Positions 51,512 through 60,289 of a DNA stretch of 64,000 nucleotides are shown in pieces. Both the position numbers and the translations under genes were made by a program. Source of the DNA: Bacteroidota bacterium (GTDB lineage Bacteria; Bacteroidota; Bacteroidia; Chitinophagales; Chitinophagaceae). The DNA lies in NCBI GenBank assembly GCA_023416995.1, contig JAEZGI010000032.1:62001-126000 (forward strand), read 5' to 3'. The notes beneath the pieces were generated by a model that made no database searches, was not told where the DNA came from, and saw only the letters and a list, made by a program, of their open reading frames with translations. Positions within the stretch are counted from its first letter, which is position 1. Every line of letters begins with the position of its first letter.

Positions 51512-53364
51512 CGATAGCCCTGTGCCTGAAGCTGGAAGAGTTCGGCATACCGGCCCTGTTGGCCAAGCAGCTCTTCGTGTGATCCCGATTCAATCAATTC
51601 CCCGCGTTCCAGTACTAGTATCCTGTCGGCCATACGGACAGTTGAAAACCGGTGAGAGATCAGCACAGCTGATTTACCGGAGGTAAGTTCGGCGAAACGT
51701 TGAAACACCTCGTATTCTGCACGGGCATCCAGCGCACTGGTGGGTTCATCAAGTACCAGCAATTGTGCATCTTTCATATACGCACGGGCGAGGGCAATTT
51801 TCTGCCACTCACCACCCGATAATTCAACGCCGTTATTAAATCTTCTTCCCAACGCCTGGTCATAGCTACCGGGCAGCTTACGTGCCAGCAGGTCAGCCAG
51901 ACTTTTCTCAGCCGCCTGTTGGATCAACGACCGGTTCGATTCTTCCAGGATGTTACCCACAGCGATGTTCTGGGCAAAACTCATCTGGTAGCGTATATAA
52001 TCCTGGAAAATAATTCCCGTATTCAACCGAAGCTCATTAATATCATACTCCCGCAGATCAACACCATCCAGCAATATGCGACCTTCAACGGGGTCGTATA
52101 ACCGAACCATCAATTTTACAAGTGTAGTTTTACCTGCACCATTTTCACCAACCAGTGCCAGCTTCTCACCGGCTTTTAATTCAAAACTCAAATGCCGGTT
52201 GGCCCAGCGATCTGAATGTGCGTATTTAAACCCGACATTTTCAAATACAAACCCCTGTTTGATAGGATTGGGAAATGGTAAAGGCTTTGTGGCTATAATG
52301 ATCCGCGGTTTGATCTCAAAAAATTCAAAAAAATCCTGCAGGTAAATCGCTCCCTGCGATACACTTGTAAACCTGTTCAGAATGCCTTCTAATAAACCAC
52401 GCAACTGTCTGAATGAGCCTGCAAGAAAAGTAAGATCACCAATAGAAAGCGCTCCACTGGCCGTTCGAAAGATCATAAAGATATAAGCAGCATAATATCC
52501 GGCGCTCCCAATTATCGCGAAAACAGTTCCCCAGGCGGATCGCTTTACCACAAGGTTTTTATTATCACGGTAGAACTTGTCTGATAGCGTCTTAAATCGT
52601 TTAATAAGAAAACCGGAAAGATTAAATATCTTAACCTCTTTTGCCGTTTCATCACTCGCACCAAGATATCTTACATAATCAAGCTCTCTGCGTTCAGGTG
52701 TTTGCCCCCGGGTGAGGGCATAACTCCTGTCGTTGAAATACGATTCACCCATAAACGCCGGCACGATGGCAACAATCAGCAGTAAGATCAGCCAGGGATT
52801 AAAGGTCATTAAACCCACTGCCAAAAAACCCATGGTAACAACATCCTGTACCTGTGTCAGCACCTGCGAAAGCAAAATGGTGCGCCCCACAGTTTGTTGA
52901 CGCGCGCGTTCCAGTTTGTCATAAAATGCTGAGTCTTCAAACTGGTCAAGATCGAGGGTGGAAGCATGTTCCATGATCCTGACAGAAGTATGATTTGAAA
53001 ACAGGTTTCCCAACAATGAATCCACCAGCGATATCGCACGGTTAAGTCCGTCTGATGCGACGGCCAATGCAAATTCAGCAGCAACCAACTGCCATAAGAA
53101 ATTCTGTGAGCCGCCACGGTTCGTCGTGCTTAGTGCAACAACCTCATCGATGATGAGCTTACCTACATACAGAATGGCAACGGGCATAGCGGATTTAAGG
53201 ATACGCAGTATACCGTTGGCCATTGTCAGCCTGGGACTGGTTTGCCAGACCATCCGGAAAAATCGCGGCAGGTTACGCATTGCCGCAAATTTTTCTTTCC
53301 AGGTGGGGCGCTCATTAAGTTTACGTGTACCGCGTTTTTCATCCGGCATACGGACTTTACTCAT
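51508..53364 (-). CDS. ABC exporter, fused permease and ATPase
   Basis: 618 aa. Six membrane helices in the first ~350 residues ('VTMGFLAVGLMTFNPWLILL', 'WGTVFAIIGSAGYYAAYIFM'). The ATPase has Walker A 'LVGENGAGKTTLVKLMVRLY', Q-loop 'TGIIFQDYIRYQMSFAQNIA', signature 'GVELSGGEWQKIALARAYMK', Walker B 'AQLLVLDEPTSALDARAEY' and H-loop 'AVLISHRFSTVRMADRILVL'. It is a half-size type IV exporter that would work as a homodimer; no partner half-transporter lies next to it. Substrate (lipid, peptide or drug) not predictable. It converges on the GH95 gene. Confidence 0.92.
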   Translation of the reverse strand: MSKVRMPDEKRGTRKLNERPTWKEKFAAMRNLPRFFRMVWQTSPRLTMANGILRILKSAMPVAILYVGKLIIDEVVALSTTNRGGSQNFLWQLVAAEFALAVASDGLNRAISLVDSLLGNLFSNHTSVRIMEHASTLDLDQFEDSAFYDKLERARQQTVGRTILLSQVLTQVQDVVTMGFLAVGLMTFNPWLILLLIVAIVPAFMGESYFNDRSYALTRGQTPERRELDYVRYLGASDETAKEVKIFNLSGFLIKRFKTLSDKFYRDNKNLVVKRSAWGTVFAIIGSAGYYAAYIFMIFRTASGALSIGDLTFLAGSFRQLRGLLEGILNRFTSVSQGAIYLQDFFEFFEIKPRIIIATKPLPFPNPIKQGFVFENVGFKYAHSDRWANRHLSFELKAGEKLALVGENGAGKTTLVKLMVRLYDPVEGRILLDGVDLREYDINELRLNTGIIFQDYIRYQMSFAQNIAVGNILEESNRSLIQQAAEKSLADLLARKLPGSYDQALGRRFNNGVELSGGEWQKIALARAYMKDAQLLVLDEPTSALDARAEYEVFQRFAELTSGKSAVLISHRFSTVRMADRILVLERGELIESGSHEELLGQQGRYAELFQLQAQGYR

Positions 53365-53444
53365 TACACGAAATTAATCAAACGATTTTAAAGGATCATA
53401 GCAGGATTTGATCCGGGACATCTTACCCGATTCACCTTTCATCA

Positions 53445-53981
53445 TCAAACATCGAGTTTTCCTTCAATAGAGTCATCAAGGGTTTTGCCGATAGCTGCAC
53501 CAATTAACATCTTAACTCCCGCGACAGCGTTACCATGTTTGTTATCCCAGTAGTAACCACCTGCGGGATCAAACCTGATCACCGATATTCTCGGATCGTC
53601 TTTTCCTTCAGTGAACCAGGTTTTGAGTACCGGTTCCCAGAGTTCATCAATTTTCACACGGTCATAACTTATGGTTGCCTTTCCTTCAAGAAACAGAAAA
53701 TCTGAATGTGCAGAGCCCTGAAAATACAGTCTCACGTTGGGATCTGCGGAGATCTCTTTGTTTTTATAACTGTCATTTGCACTCAGAAACCACAGTATAC
53801 CATCATCGGATATCTGTTGCACACTCATTGGTCTTACGCCTGCAGATGGTCCTGTGCCGCTTGCTGTGCAGAAAAAACAGCTTTTTGCACTTTTTACGAG
53901 TTCTTTTAGTTTGGCCACCGCCCCGGCAGTGCTAAGATTTTCACGGTTTTTTTCTGGTTGCTGTTTATTTATGCTATCCAT
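53445..53981 (-). CDS. Pyridoxamine 5'-phosphate oxidase-fold (general stress protein 26-like) flavoprotein
   Basis: 178 aa. A split-barrel flavin-binding domain: 'KSCFFCTASGTGPSAGVRPM', 'GILWFLSANDSYKNKEISAD' and 'VRLYFQGSAHSDFLFLEGKA', then 'DPRISVIRFDPAGGYYWDNK'. This set of motifs matches the general stress protein 26 group, small FMN- or F420-type binding proteins. It lacks the catalytic residues I would require for true PdxH. The reading frame overlaps the longest possible frame of the divergent P-ATPase gene, but with the P-ATPase start at 54099 there are 117 nt between them for two promoters. Confidence 0.85.
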   Translation of the reverse strand: MDSINKQQPEKNRENLSTAGAVAKLKELVKSAKSCFFCTASGTGPSAGVRPMSVQQISDDGILWFLSANDSYKNKEISADPNVRLYFQGSAHSDFLFLEGKATISYDRVKIDELWEPVLKTWFTEGKDDPRISVIRFDPAGGYYWDNKHGNAVAGVKMLIGAAIGKTLDDSIEGKLDV

Positions 53982-54098
53982 ATAATGTTATTTCTGCAGA
54001 TGTTTCAACAAGCATGCCCACCTAATTATGTAAGAACAACCAACTATTGTATAACGCTCATGCTTCTGCACCGCCGTAACTTTAAACAAAAAATTAAG

Positions 54099-56354
54099 AT
54101 GAAGCCAGATCGATACACAATACGGGGAAAAACCGGAGGTGCTTTAATAAAACAAACATACCCGGTGCTTGGAATGACCTGTGCCGCGTGTGCAGTGAGC
54201 GTTGAGTCGATGTTAAACTCTCTTGAAGGTGTTCAGAAGGCAGGTGTGAATTATGCCAACCAGGAAGCCATGGTTGAGTTTGATCCGGCAGTAGTTGGTG
54301 CAAATGAGTTTCAACGGGTGCTGAAAAGCATAGGTTACGATATAATTCCTGAATCAGATGATCGTGAAGAACAGGTGGCCGCGATTCACGAGCAGCGATA
54401 CCAGTTATTAAAACGCAGCACCACCTGGTCGGTTGCACTTGCAATTCCCCTGGTAATACTCGGCATGTTTTTCATGAACCTCCCTTATGTAAACTGGATA
54501 ATGATGTTACTGTCTGCACCAATCGTGTTTTATTTCGGCAGACAATTTTTTATAAACGCGGTTAAACAGGCGCGACATGGAAAAGCAAATATGGACACGC
54601 TTGTTGCCCTTAGCACGGGGATAGCATTTGTTTTCAGCACCTTCAACACTGTTTTTCCATCGTTCTGGCACGAGAGAGGTTTACATGCTCACGTTTACTT
54701 CGAAGCGGCGGGCGTTGTGATTGCATTTATATCGTTAGGAAAATTGCTGGAAGAGCGGGCAAAGTCAAATACTACTTCAGCATTAAAGAAATTGATGGGT
54801 TTACAACCAGATACGGTATCCCGCGTACTCACAGATGGCAGCATTGTTGAAACACCTGTTCATGATGTAGCGATAGGTGATGAATTGTTGGTAAAACCAG
54901 GCGAGCGGATCGCTGTTGATGGAAGCATCGTTTATGGCCATTCGTTCGTTGATGAAAGTATGATCACCGGCGAACCTATGCCGGCAGAAAAAAAACCGGG
55001 TGAAAAAGTTTTTGCAGGAACCTTCAATCAAAAAGGCAGTTTCAGATTTACCGCCAGCGAAGTTGGTGCTGATACGGTGCTGGCACGAATCATCCGTGTG
55101 GTCCGGGAGGCGCAGGGTAGCAAAGCGCCGGTACAACGTATGGTAGATAAAATAGCAGGGATATTTGTTCCTATTGTCATCGGTATCTCGTTGCTCACCT
55201 TTCTGGTTTGGATATTGTCCGGAGGTGAAAATGCATTTACACATGCATTACTTACTTCGATCACGGTATTGGTAATTGCCTGTCCTTGTGCACTTGGGCT
55301 CGCAACACCAACAGCCATCATGGTAGGGGTAGGAAAGGGTGCGGAAAACAACATTCTCGTCCGTGATGCAGAAAGTCTTGAAAGAGCACATAAAGTGAAT
55401 GCAGTGATTCTTGATAAAACCGGAACCATTACTGAAGGCAGACCTGAAGTGGTAGAAATGTATTTCGAAAACAAAACCGACCAGGGTGAGCTGTTTTCGA
55501 TCCTGTTAGCAATGGAGATGCAATCAGAACACCCGCTTGCGGAGGCAATCACGCGTAAACTGAAACAAGATCATGTTCAATCCGTAGTCATATCTGACTT
55601 TAAAAGCATTACCGGTAAAGGTGTTGTTGCAAGATTTGAAGACATGACCTACCTGGCTGGAAATCCTGCACTGATGCTCGAACATAAAATCAGGGTGAGT
55701 CAAAAACTCTCCTCACTCATTACGGAATGGCAGCACGGGGCCAGGACCGTGATTGTGTTGGCAGCTGGTGAACAGGCGGTTGGTATTATTGCCATAGCTG
55801 ATCCTGTCAAACCCTCATCGGCCGCGGCAGTCAGCTCTTTAAAGTCAAAAGGGATCAAAGTTTTTATGCTGACGGGCGACAACATTCACACCGCAAAAGC
55901 TGTTGCACAGAAATTGAACATCGATTATTATGAAGGTGATGTATTACCAGAAAGAAAAGCTGCTTTTGTAAAAGAGTTGCAACAGCAAGGTAAGATCGTT
56001 GCGATGGTGGGAGATGGTATCAACGACAGCCAGGCCCTGGCAGAGGCAGATCTCAGTATAGCCATGGGAAAGGGTAGTGATATCGCCATGGATATTGCAG
56101 GACTAACTCTTATATCTTCGGATCTTCAAAGCGTACCAAAGGCATTGTCATTATCAGCAAAAACAATTAAAACGATCAAACAAAACCTGTTCTGGGCATT
56201 TATTTACAATGTGATCGGCATACCCATTGCAGCAGGTATTTTATACCCCGTGAACGGCTTTCTATTGGACCCTATGCTTGCCGGTGCTGCCATGGCGCTG
56301 AGTTCTGTGAGTGTTGTGGCAAATAGTCTCAGGTTAAAATACGCAGGTTTATAA
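54099..56354 (+). CDS. copA: Copper-type P1B-ATPase with one N-terminal HMA domain
   Basis: 751 aa from ATG 54099; the open frame back to 53958 overlaps the divergent gene and adds no domain. The HMA domain has 'YPVLGMTCAACAVSVESMLN'. Then follow actuator 'VDESMITGEPMPAEKKPGEK', the membrane metal site CPC in 'VLVIACPCALGLATPTAIMV', the phosphorylation motif 'AVILDKTGTITEGRPEVV', the HP motif 'MQSEHPLAEAI', 'VFMLTGDNIHTAKAVAQKL' and 'VAMVGDGINDSQALAEADLS'. GMTCAAC plus CPC with YN...MxxSS ('YNVIGIPIAAG', 'MALSSVSVVANSLRL') indicates Cu(I)/Ag(I) export. The next gene is a small metallochaperone. Confidence 0.93.
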   Translation: MKPDRYTIRGKTGGALIKQTYPVLGMTCAACAVSVESMLNSLEGVQKAGVNYANQEAMVEFDPAVVGANEFQRVLKSIGYDIIPESDDREEQVAAIHEQRYQLLKRSTTWSVALAIPLVILGMFFMNLPYVNWIMMLLSAPIVFYFGRQFFINAVKQARHGKANMDTLVALSTGIAFVFSTFNTVFPSFWHERGLHAHVYFEAAGVVIAFISLGKLLEERAKSNTTSALKKLMGLQPDTVSRVLTDGSIVETPVHDVAIGDELLVKPGERIAVDGSIVYGHSFVDESMITGEPMPAEKKPGEKVFAGTFNQKGSFRFTASEVGADTVLARIIRVVREAQGSKAPVQRMVDKIAGIFVPIVIGISLLTFLVWILSGGENAFTHALLTSITVLVIACPCALGLATPTAIMVGVGKGAENNILVRDAESLERAHKVNAVILDKTGTITEGRPEVVEMYFENKTDQGELFSILLAMEMQSEHPLAEAITRKLKQDHVQSVVISDFKSITGKGVVARFEDMTYLAGNPALMLEHKIRVSQKLSSLITEWQHGARTVIVLAAGEQAVGIIAIADPVKPSSAAAVSSLKSKGIKVFMLTGDNIHTAKAVAQKLNIDYYEGDVLPERKAAFVKELQQQGKIVAMVGDGINDSQALAEADLSIAMGKGSDIAMDIAGLTLISSDLQSVPKALSLSAKTIKTIKQNLFWAFIYNVIGIPIAAGILYPVNGFLLDPMLAGAAMALSSVSVVANSLRLKYAGL

Positions 56355-56443
56355 AACAACAATTATATAAATCAGAACCGTTATAATACAACATACAGCA
56401 ATTATTGATGTGTAATTTAGCGGTATCAATAAAACAGAAAAAA

Positions 56444-56650
56444 ATGGAAAACTTACAATTCAAAACCAACATCAAGTGCGGAGGTTGCATTGAAAAAGTG
56501 AAACCGGAACTTGACCAGGCGGTCGGAGCAGGCAGGTGGAAAGTTGATATTACTTCTCCTGAAAAAATACTTACAGTTACAACCAGTGAAGACGCAGAAA
56601 AAGTAAAACCCGCAGTTGAAAGAGCAGGTTTCTTTGCAGAGAAACTATAA
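56444..56650 (+). CDS. HMA-domain copper chaperone (CopZ-like)
   Basis: 68 aa from ATG 56444. The whole protein is one ferredoxin-like HMA fold: 'ENLQFKTNIKCGGCIEKVKP' with the CxxC metal site (CGGC), then 'WKVDITSPEKILTVTTSEDA' and 'VKPAVERAGFFAEKL'. The GMxCxxC consensus is relaxed (NIKCGGC). It lies 89 nt after the P-ATPase stop and probably hands copper to its HMA domain. A hairpin starting 5 nt past the stop ends the unit. Confidence 0.85.
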   Translation: MENLQFKTNIKCGGCIEKVKPELDQAVGAGRWKVDITSPEKILTVTTSEDAEKVKPAVERAGFFAEKL

Positions 56651-56654
56651 TTTG

Positions 56655-56695
56655 ATGGCTACTCTTTATGTGACCTTGACAGAGTAGCCATTTTT
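56655..56695 (+). terminator. Terminator of the copper ATPase/chaperone unit, overlapping the convergent gene's end
   Basis: ATGGCTACTCT (56655-56665) pairs perfectly with AGAGTAGCCAT (56681-56691) across a 15-nt loop, followed by T residues. The stop codon and last codons of the convergent sialidase-like gene (stop at 56661-56659 on the minus strand) lie inside this hairpin. Confidence 0.75.
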
Positions 56696-57861
56696 ATTTT
56701 CTTTGACACATCGTCGGTCCAGGCAAACAGTAAATCTTCCCCCGATTTTGTCATCTGTGGAAATCCCGCCGATCGTGCAGCAGAAGAAGATGCAATCAGA
56801 ACGGCAGGCTCACGGGTACCATCTTTATGAACTGTAACCGCTTTGATGTCGCTTCCTTCCATCCAACAAACCACGGCAGTGCTGGCATCTGTCAACACTA
56901 CATCAACCCGACCGATTGGTTCACCTTCATCGATCCTTATTGGGTCGCCAAAACTTTGTCCTCCATCATCTGAAAACATAAACCGAACCGCGGGCGTATT
57001 ACCTGGCATCGTGAACCAGGCAACACCAATGGCGTTTTCAACCGCGTCAACTGCCGGACCATTTACAGGGCAGCCTTCAATTTTCCAGTTATCCGGAAAC
57101 AATGTTTGAGGAGCGGTCCATTCATTATTCACATAACGTACTACGGACATGTCCCGGATCTCAGATTCGGATCGGTCGCGATATACGATCACGGGCCCGG
57201 AATCAGCAACGGTGAGTCGGGTCTGACAACAGTCGCACACCCTGTTATCCAGCTCTGTATCCGAAAGTTTCTCGCCCTTTTTATTAAGTATGGCGGCTCT
57301 TACCGTCATTTGCCCATGATGACCGGCATGGCCCTCCTGTGCCGCGGCATTTCTGCCATCGAGCCAGGAAACTGCAAAGTTGTCGCCATAAGGCGCCATG
57401 GAAACAAACCCGTGTTCTGCCCGAATACCATCGTCATGCAAACTCACGGGCTTACTCCAGGTTTTACCTGAATCGTTCGAAGCGAGTATTTTCACGTCAT
57501 ATGTAAACTTTGCAGTATCACTTTTCTGGAGAAAATGAGCAAGCAGGTTACCCTTACCATCGCTCGCTATAACCGGGTAATCGGCCCAGTTGATAAACCA
57601 GTTGTCACCGGATGCAATAGCTATGGGTTCGAACCATCGTTTTTCGGCATATCTTGAAAACCAAAGGGTAGCTGTCGATTTGTTTTTTTGAATCCATGAC
57701 ATGTAAACAGCGCCTGCCGGATCGGTAAACAGATAGGGTTCGCTGGTAGAATCGCCCGCGGGTCCAGGCACGGAAACCACAACCGTTAAAGGAGCTTTTT
57801 TGTTAGCCGAGCAGGCCGTAAGCGTCCAGACAAAAAGAAAGACCGCTATGTAAAATTTCAT
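56659..57861 (-). CDS. BNR/sialidase-fold lipoprotein with a CDCC cysteine cluster
   Basis: About 400 aa (ATG at 57861; a second in-frame ATG at 57867 adds two residues). Lipoprotein leader 'FYIAVFLFVWTLTAC'. At least two Asp-box repeats ('ASNDSGKTWS', 'FSDDGGQSFG') indicate a six-bladed sialidase-type propeller, but I see no clear sialidase arginine triad. Odd features are 'DNRVCDCCQTRLTV' (three Cys in four residues), 'WKIEGCPVNGPAV' and a His cluster 'EGHAGHHGQM', suggesting metal or thiol chemistry rather than sialic acid cleavage. It is overlapped by the upstream TlpA gene and converges on the copper ATPase/chaperone unit. Confidence 0.78.
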   Translation of the reverse strand: MKFYIAVFLFVWTLTACSANKKAPLTVVVSVPGPAGDSTSEPYLFTDPAGAVYMSWIQKNKSTATLWFSRYAEKRWFEPIAIASGDNWFINWADYPVIASDGKGNLLAHFLQKSDTAKFTYDVKILASNDSGKTWSKPVSLHDDGIRAEHGFVSMAPYGDNFAVSWLDGRNAAAQEGHAGHHGQMTVRAAILNKKGEKLSDTELDNRVCDCCQTRLTVADSGPVIVYRDRSESEIRDMSVVRYVNNEWTAPQTLFPDNWKIEGCPVNGPAVDAVENAIGVAWFTMPGNTPAVRFMFSDDGGQSFGDPIRIDEGEPIGRVDVVLTDASTAVVCWMEGSDIKAVTVHKDGTREPAVLIASSSAARSAGFPQMTKSGEDLLFAWTDDVSKKIKMATLSRSHKE

Positions 57862-58358
57862 TGACATTTTTTTCTGATTAGTCCGATGTTTTCAGGGGTG
57901 TCCCACTGGCGGTATCCCATCTCGGAAAACACCATTTTCCCAGTCCTGTCAAAAATCATGGTAGTTGGCAGTGCCATTACCCTGAACTCGGTTGGGTTCA
58001 CCAACTGCGCGTAGGTGAACGGGTAATCATTACCCGCTATGAAGTTGATGATTTCGCTGGTTTCTTCTGGAGACACAAACAGAAACGCGATACTGGTATC
58101 ATTGATGGTTCTGATGGCACTGGCAAATGAGGGCATTTCCTCCCGGCAGGGCTTGCACCAGGTTGCCCAGACATTCACAACCACGGCTTTACCTGCAAAT
58201 TCGTCGTGTTCAAGCCGATTTCCACTGGTATCGTTTAACAGCAAATTCTTAAAACCTGGCATCAGAGCGGCTTTTGCCTTCGGAGCCTCCGGAGAAGAAC
58301 AACCCCAGGTCATTAGCAATACAACGAAAATCAGGTAAGATCGGTTAAGCAAATACAT
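57858..58358 (-). CDS. TlpA-like thioredoxin-fold lipoprotein
   Basis: 166 aa. Lipobox in 'SYLIFVVLLMTWGC' (Cys20), then a thioredoxin/AhpC-TSA fold with the redox site W67-C68-K-P-C71 in 'VVVNVWATWCKPCREEMPSF' and the cis-Pro region 'FRVMALPTTMIFDRTGKMVF'. It should be a periplasm-facing thiol-disulfide reductase, as used for cytochrome c or copper-site maturation. Its last codons overlap the start of the CDCC protein gene by 4-10 nt, so the two are made together and the thioredoxin may keep those cysteines reduced (inference). Confidence 0.88.
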   Translation of the reverse strand: MYLLNRSYLIFVVLLMTWGCSSPEAPKAKAALMPGFKNLLLNDTSGNRLEHDEFAGKAVVVNVWATWCKPCREEMPSFASAIRTINDTSIAFLFVSPEETSEIINFIAGNDYPFTYAQLVNPTEFRVMALPTTMIFDRTGKMVFSEMGYRQWDTPENIGLIRKKCQ

Positions 58359-58453
58359 TACAACTGCAAATTAAGCATGATGGCACAGAAATAGCAGGAA
58401 ACATATTAGAAAGATTGTTGTTGTAAGAGTAGAAGATGATTAAACCAAACATT

Positions 58454-58900
58454 ATGAGAAAACAACTGATCACCGCGCTCTTGGCTATAGCCGGGTTTTT
58501 TACACAGGCACAGGACCTGAAGGTTATTGATTCTGCTGCAATTTTTAAAAGACTGCAAAAAATAGAGACGATTGAAAAACGGCTGGCTGATAATCGTGCC
58601 CGGTTAGACATTCTTGAAAAGGACCTCGTTAAACAAACTGAGGCACTTGATAACAGCCTGATGCAATCGCAGGCATCGGCAAATAAAAACCGGGACGCAG
58701 CTGATAGGTTGCAGGACAATACCAATAACAAAAAAGCCGCAAAACGTGCAGCTAAGGCAGCCAGGAAAGCGCAAAAAGCGGCCAAACGCGCAAGAAAAGC
58801 AGATAGTCGAAAAACCAGCATAGAGAAAGATATCCGGAACCTCAGGAAAAAGATTGATAAAGATGAAAAGCAGTTGGAAAAACTAAACACTGAAGTCTAG
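58454..58900 (+). CDS. Exported Ala/Lys-rich coiled-coil protein
   Basis: 148 aa from ATG 58454, signal peptide MRKQLITALLAIAGFFTQAQ. The body is a continuous charged helix: 'FKRLQKIETIEKRLADNRAR', a very basic Ala/Lys/Arg tract ('KKAAKRAAKAARKAQKAAKR') and a closing 'IEKDIRNLRKKIDKDEKQLE'. It resembles histone-H1-like or lysine-rich periplasmic linker proteins in composition only. No family recognised. A terminator follows the stop by 31 nt. The opposite strand is also open over most of this gene because of codon composition; I do not regard that as coding. Confidence 0.75.
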   Translation: MRKQLITALLAIAGFFTQAQDLKVIDSAAIFKRLQKIETIEKRLADNRARLDILEKDLVKQTEALDNSLMQSQASANKNRDAADRLQDNTNNKKAAKRAAKAARKAQKAAKRARKADSRKTSIEKDIRNLRKKIDKDEKQLEKLNTEV

Positions 58901-58931
58901 CTTACCATAAGCGATCGTTACCAATTATATT

Positions 58932-58957
58932 AAATGCCTTTACAGGCATTTTTTTTT
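58932..58957 (+). terminator. Terminator after the Ala/Lys-rich gene
   Basis: AAATGCCT-TTAC-AGGCATTT (58932-58951) followed by a T run, 12 nt before the next ATG. Confidence 0.87.
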
Positions 58958-58969
58958 ATCATTGTGTGA

Positions 58970-60289
58970 ATGAACCTCATACAACCCAGGTGGAGACACT
59001 TTCTGTTTGTATTTGCTGCTGTGTTGGCCTGTGCCTGGTGTATCGTGCGTGACACCAACCTTACTGAACAATATCCCGGCGATCTCCGTAATCGTGTTGT
59101 AGGGGCTCGTCTGCAATCCGATGGTGTATCACCTTATTTTTATCACTGGAAAACAGGCAACGACGAACGGTTTTACGACTGGAACAATAACAGCCCCGTT
59201 TCAAAGATCTCGAACGTTACCGCCACACCGTTTTTCCACCAGATGATGGTGCCTCTCTCAAAATTTCCACAAAAAACCATAGCCTGGCTCTGGTTGGTGT
59301 TTGCCTATCTTGCACATGCTATTATAATTGTTTGCAGCTACAAGATCGCAGGATCTACTCTGCAAAAGCGGCTGACCATTACTGCCGGAATCCTTTTCCT
59401 GTTTACTTCCGCCTGGACTGAAAGTGTTTATAATGGTCAGATGTATTTTGTGATCGCATTGTTTGCCATGCTTTTGTTCGTTTCGCTATATAACAACAGG
59501 TATCTGGTGCCGGCATTTTTTGCAGGAGTATTCGGGGTATCGCTGATATTGATAAAGATCACACTGCTGTTATACCTCGCACCTTTTGTTTTATTCGCAG
59601 TAAACTGTTCGAAACGTTATCTTCTGACGCTCACGGCGGGTGCGGTCGTTACCATCATATTTGCTTTTTCGGGAAAACAAACTCAATACTGGCGCGACTA
59701 TTCTGCAGCAGTGAAAGATCATATCAGGTCACACCAGGGAATTTTACCCGAATTGCGTGAAAGGGATAGTTTGCCATTGCTTTCTTCGATCGACGGCTGG
59801 CAACGGGCCGACATCTCAACTGCCGTCAGAAAAGGATGGTATAAAAATCAGCCGGCTGCAACAAATGTATTTGTACTTATAAACAAAATAACAGGCACAC
59901 GGATATCAATAACTTTTCTTTCTTCATTGCTTATTGCAAGCCTGGTCATATTGACCTTCGTATATTTGAAAAAATTTCCATTAAAGAATCAACCTGAACT
60001 TTTCACTTTAGCACTGTTTGGTTTTCTACTGCACATGACCACTGATTATTTTTCGCCCGTACACAGGTTTCATTATTATGCAGCTCAATGGTCCTTTCCT
60101 TTATTGCTCGTCGCAGCTTTTTATCATCGGTCTTTTCCCCTGATCTTAACCATTGGTGTTTTGATTGGCATGTTCTTTAACGGACTGCCTGTTTCTATAT
60201 TTCCAATGCAACACACCATTGGCGAATACATATTGTATGGATCATTTTTTGGCATTTTATTCTCGTATAAACAACAAGGACCCGTATGA
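58970..60289 (+). CDS. GT87-like polytopic membrane glycosyltransferase
   Basis: 439 aa, about ten hydrophobic helices ('RHFLFVFAAVLACAWCIVRD', 'TIAWLWLVFAYLAHAIIIVC', 'YVLPAFF'-like segments). The first periplasmic loop 'DTNLTEQYPGDLRNRVVGAR' contains an acidic position early in the chain, as in the GT-C/GT87 (DUF2029) family of polyprenyl-phosphate-sugar dependent enzymes. No soluble GT domain. The next gene begins inside its stop (ATGA overlap 60286-60289). The donor and acceptor are unknown. Confidence 0.75.
   Translation: MNLIQPRWRHFLFVFAAVLACAWCIVRDTNLTEQYPGDLRNRVVGARLQSDGVSPYFYHWKTGNDERFYDWNNNSPVSKISNVTATPFFHQMMVPLSKFPQKTIAWLWLVFAYLAHAIIIVCSYKIAGSTLQKRLTITAGILFLFTSAWTESVYNGQMYFVIALFAMLLFVSLYNNRYLVPAFFAGVFGVSLILIKITLLLYLAPFVLFAVNCSKRYLLTLTAGAVVTIIFAFSGKQTQYWRDYSAAVKDHIRSHQGILPELRERDSLPLLSSIDGWQRADISTAVRKGWYKNQPAATNVFVLINKITGTRISITFLSSLLIASLVILTFVYLKKFPLKNQPELFTLALFGFLLHMTTDYFSPVHRFHYYAAQWSFPLLLVAAFYHRSFPLILTIGVLIGMFFNGLPVSIFPMQHTIGEYILYGSFFGILFSYKQQGPV

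Noticed and set aside
53958..54098. Longer start of the copper ATPase
   Set aside because: The extension overlaps the divergent PPOX-fold gene and has no HMA or other recognisable motif; ATG 54099 leaves a normal intergenic space.
56405..56443. Longer start of the small HMA protein
   Set aside because: An HMA protein begins just before its first strand; MENLQFKT at 56444 fits and the earlier residues (non-ATG start) do not.
58345..58890. 181-codon minus-strand open frame with hydrophobic translation (Ser/Phe/Leu/Ala-rich)
   Set aside because: It lies antisense to the Ala/Lys-rich coiled-coil gene; the complement of AAA/GCA/CGx codons gives Phe/Cys/Ala strings without stops. The plus-strand gene has a proper signal peptide and terminator.
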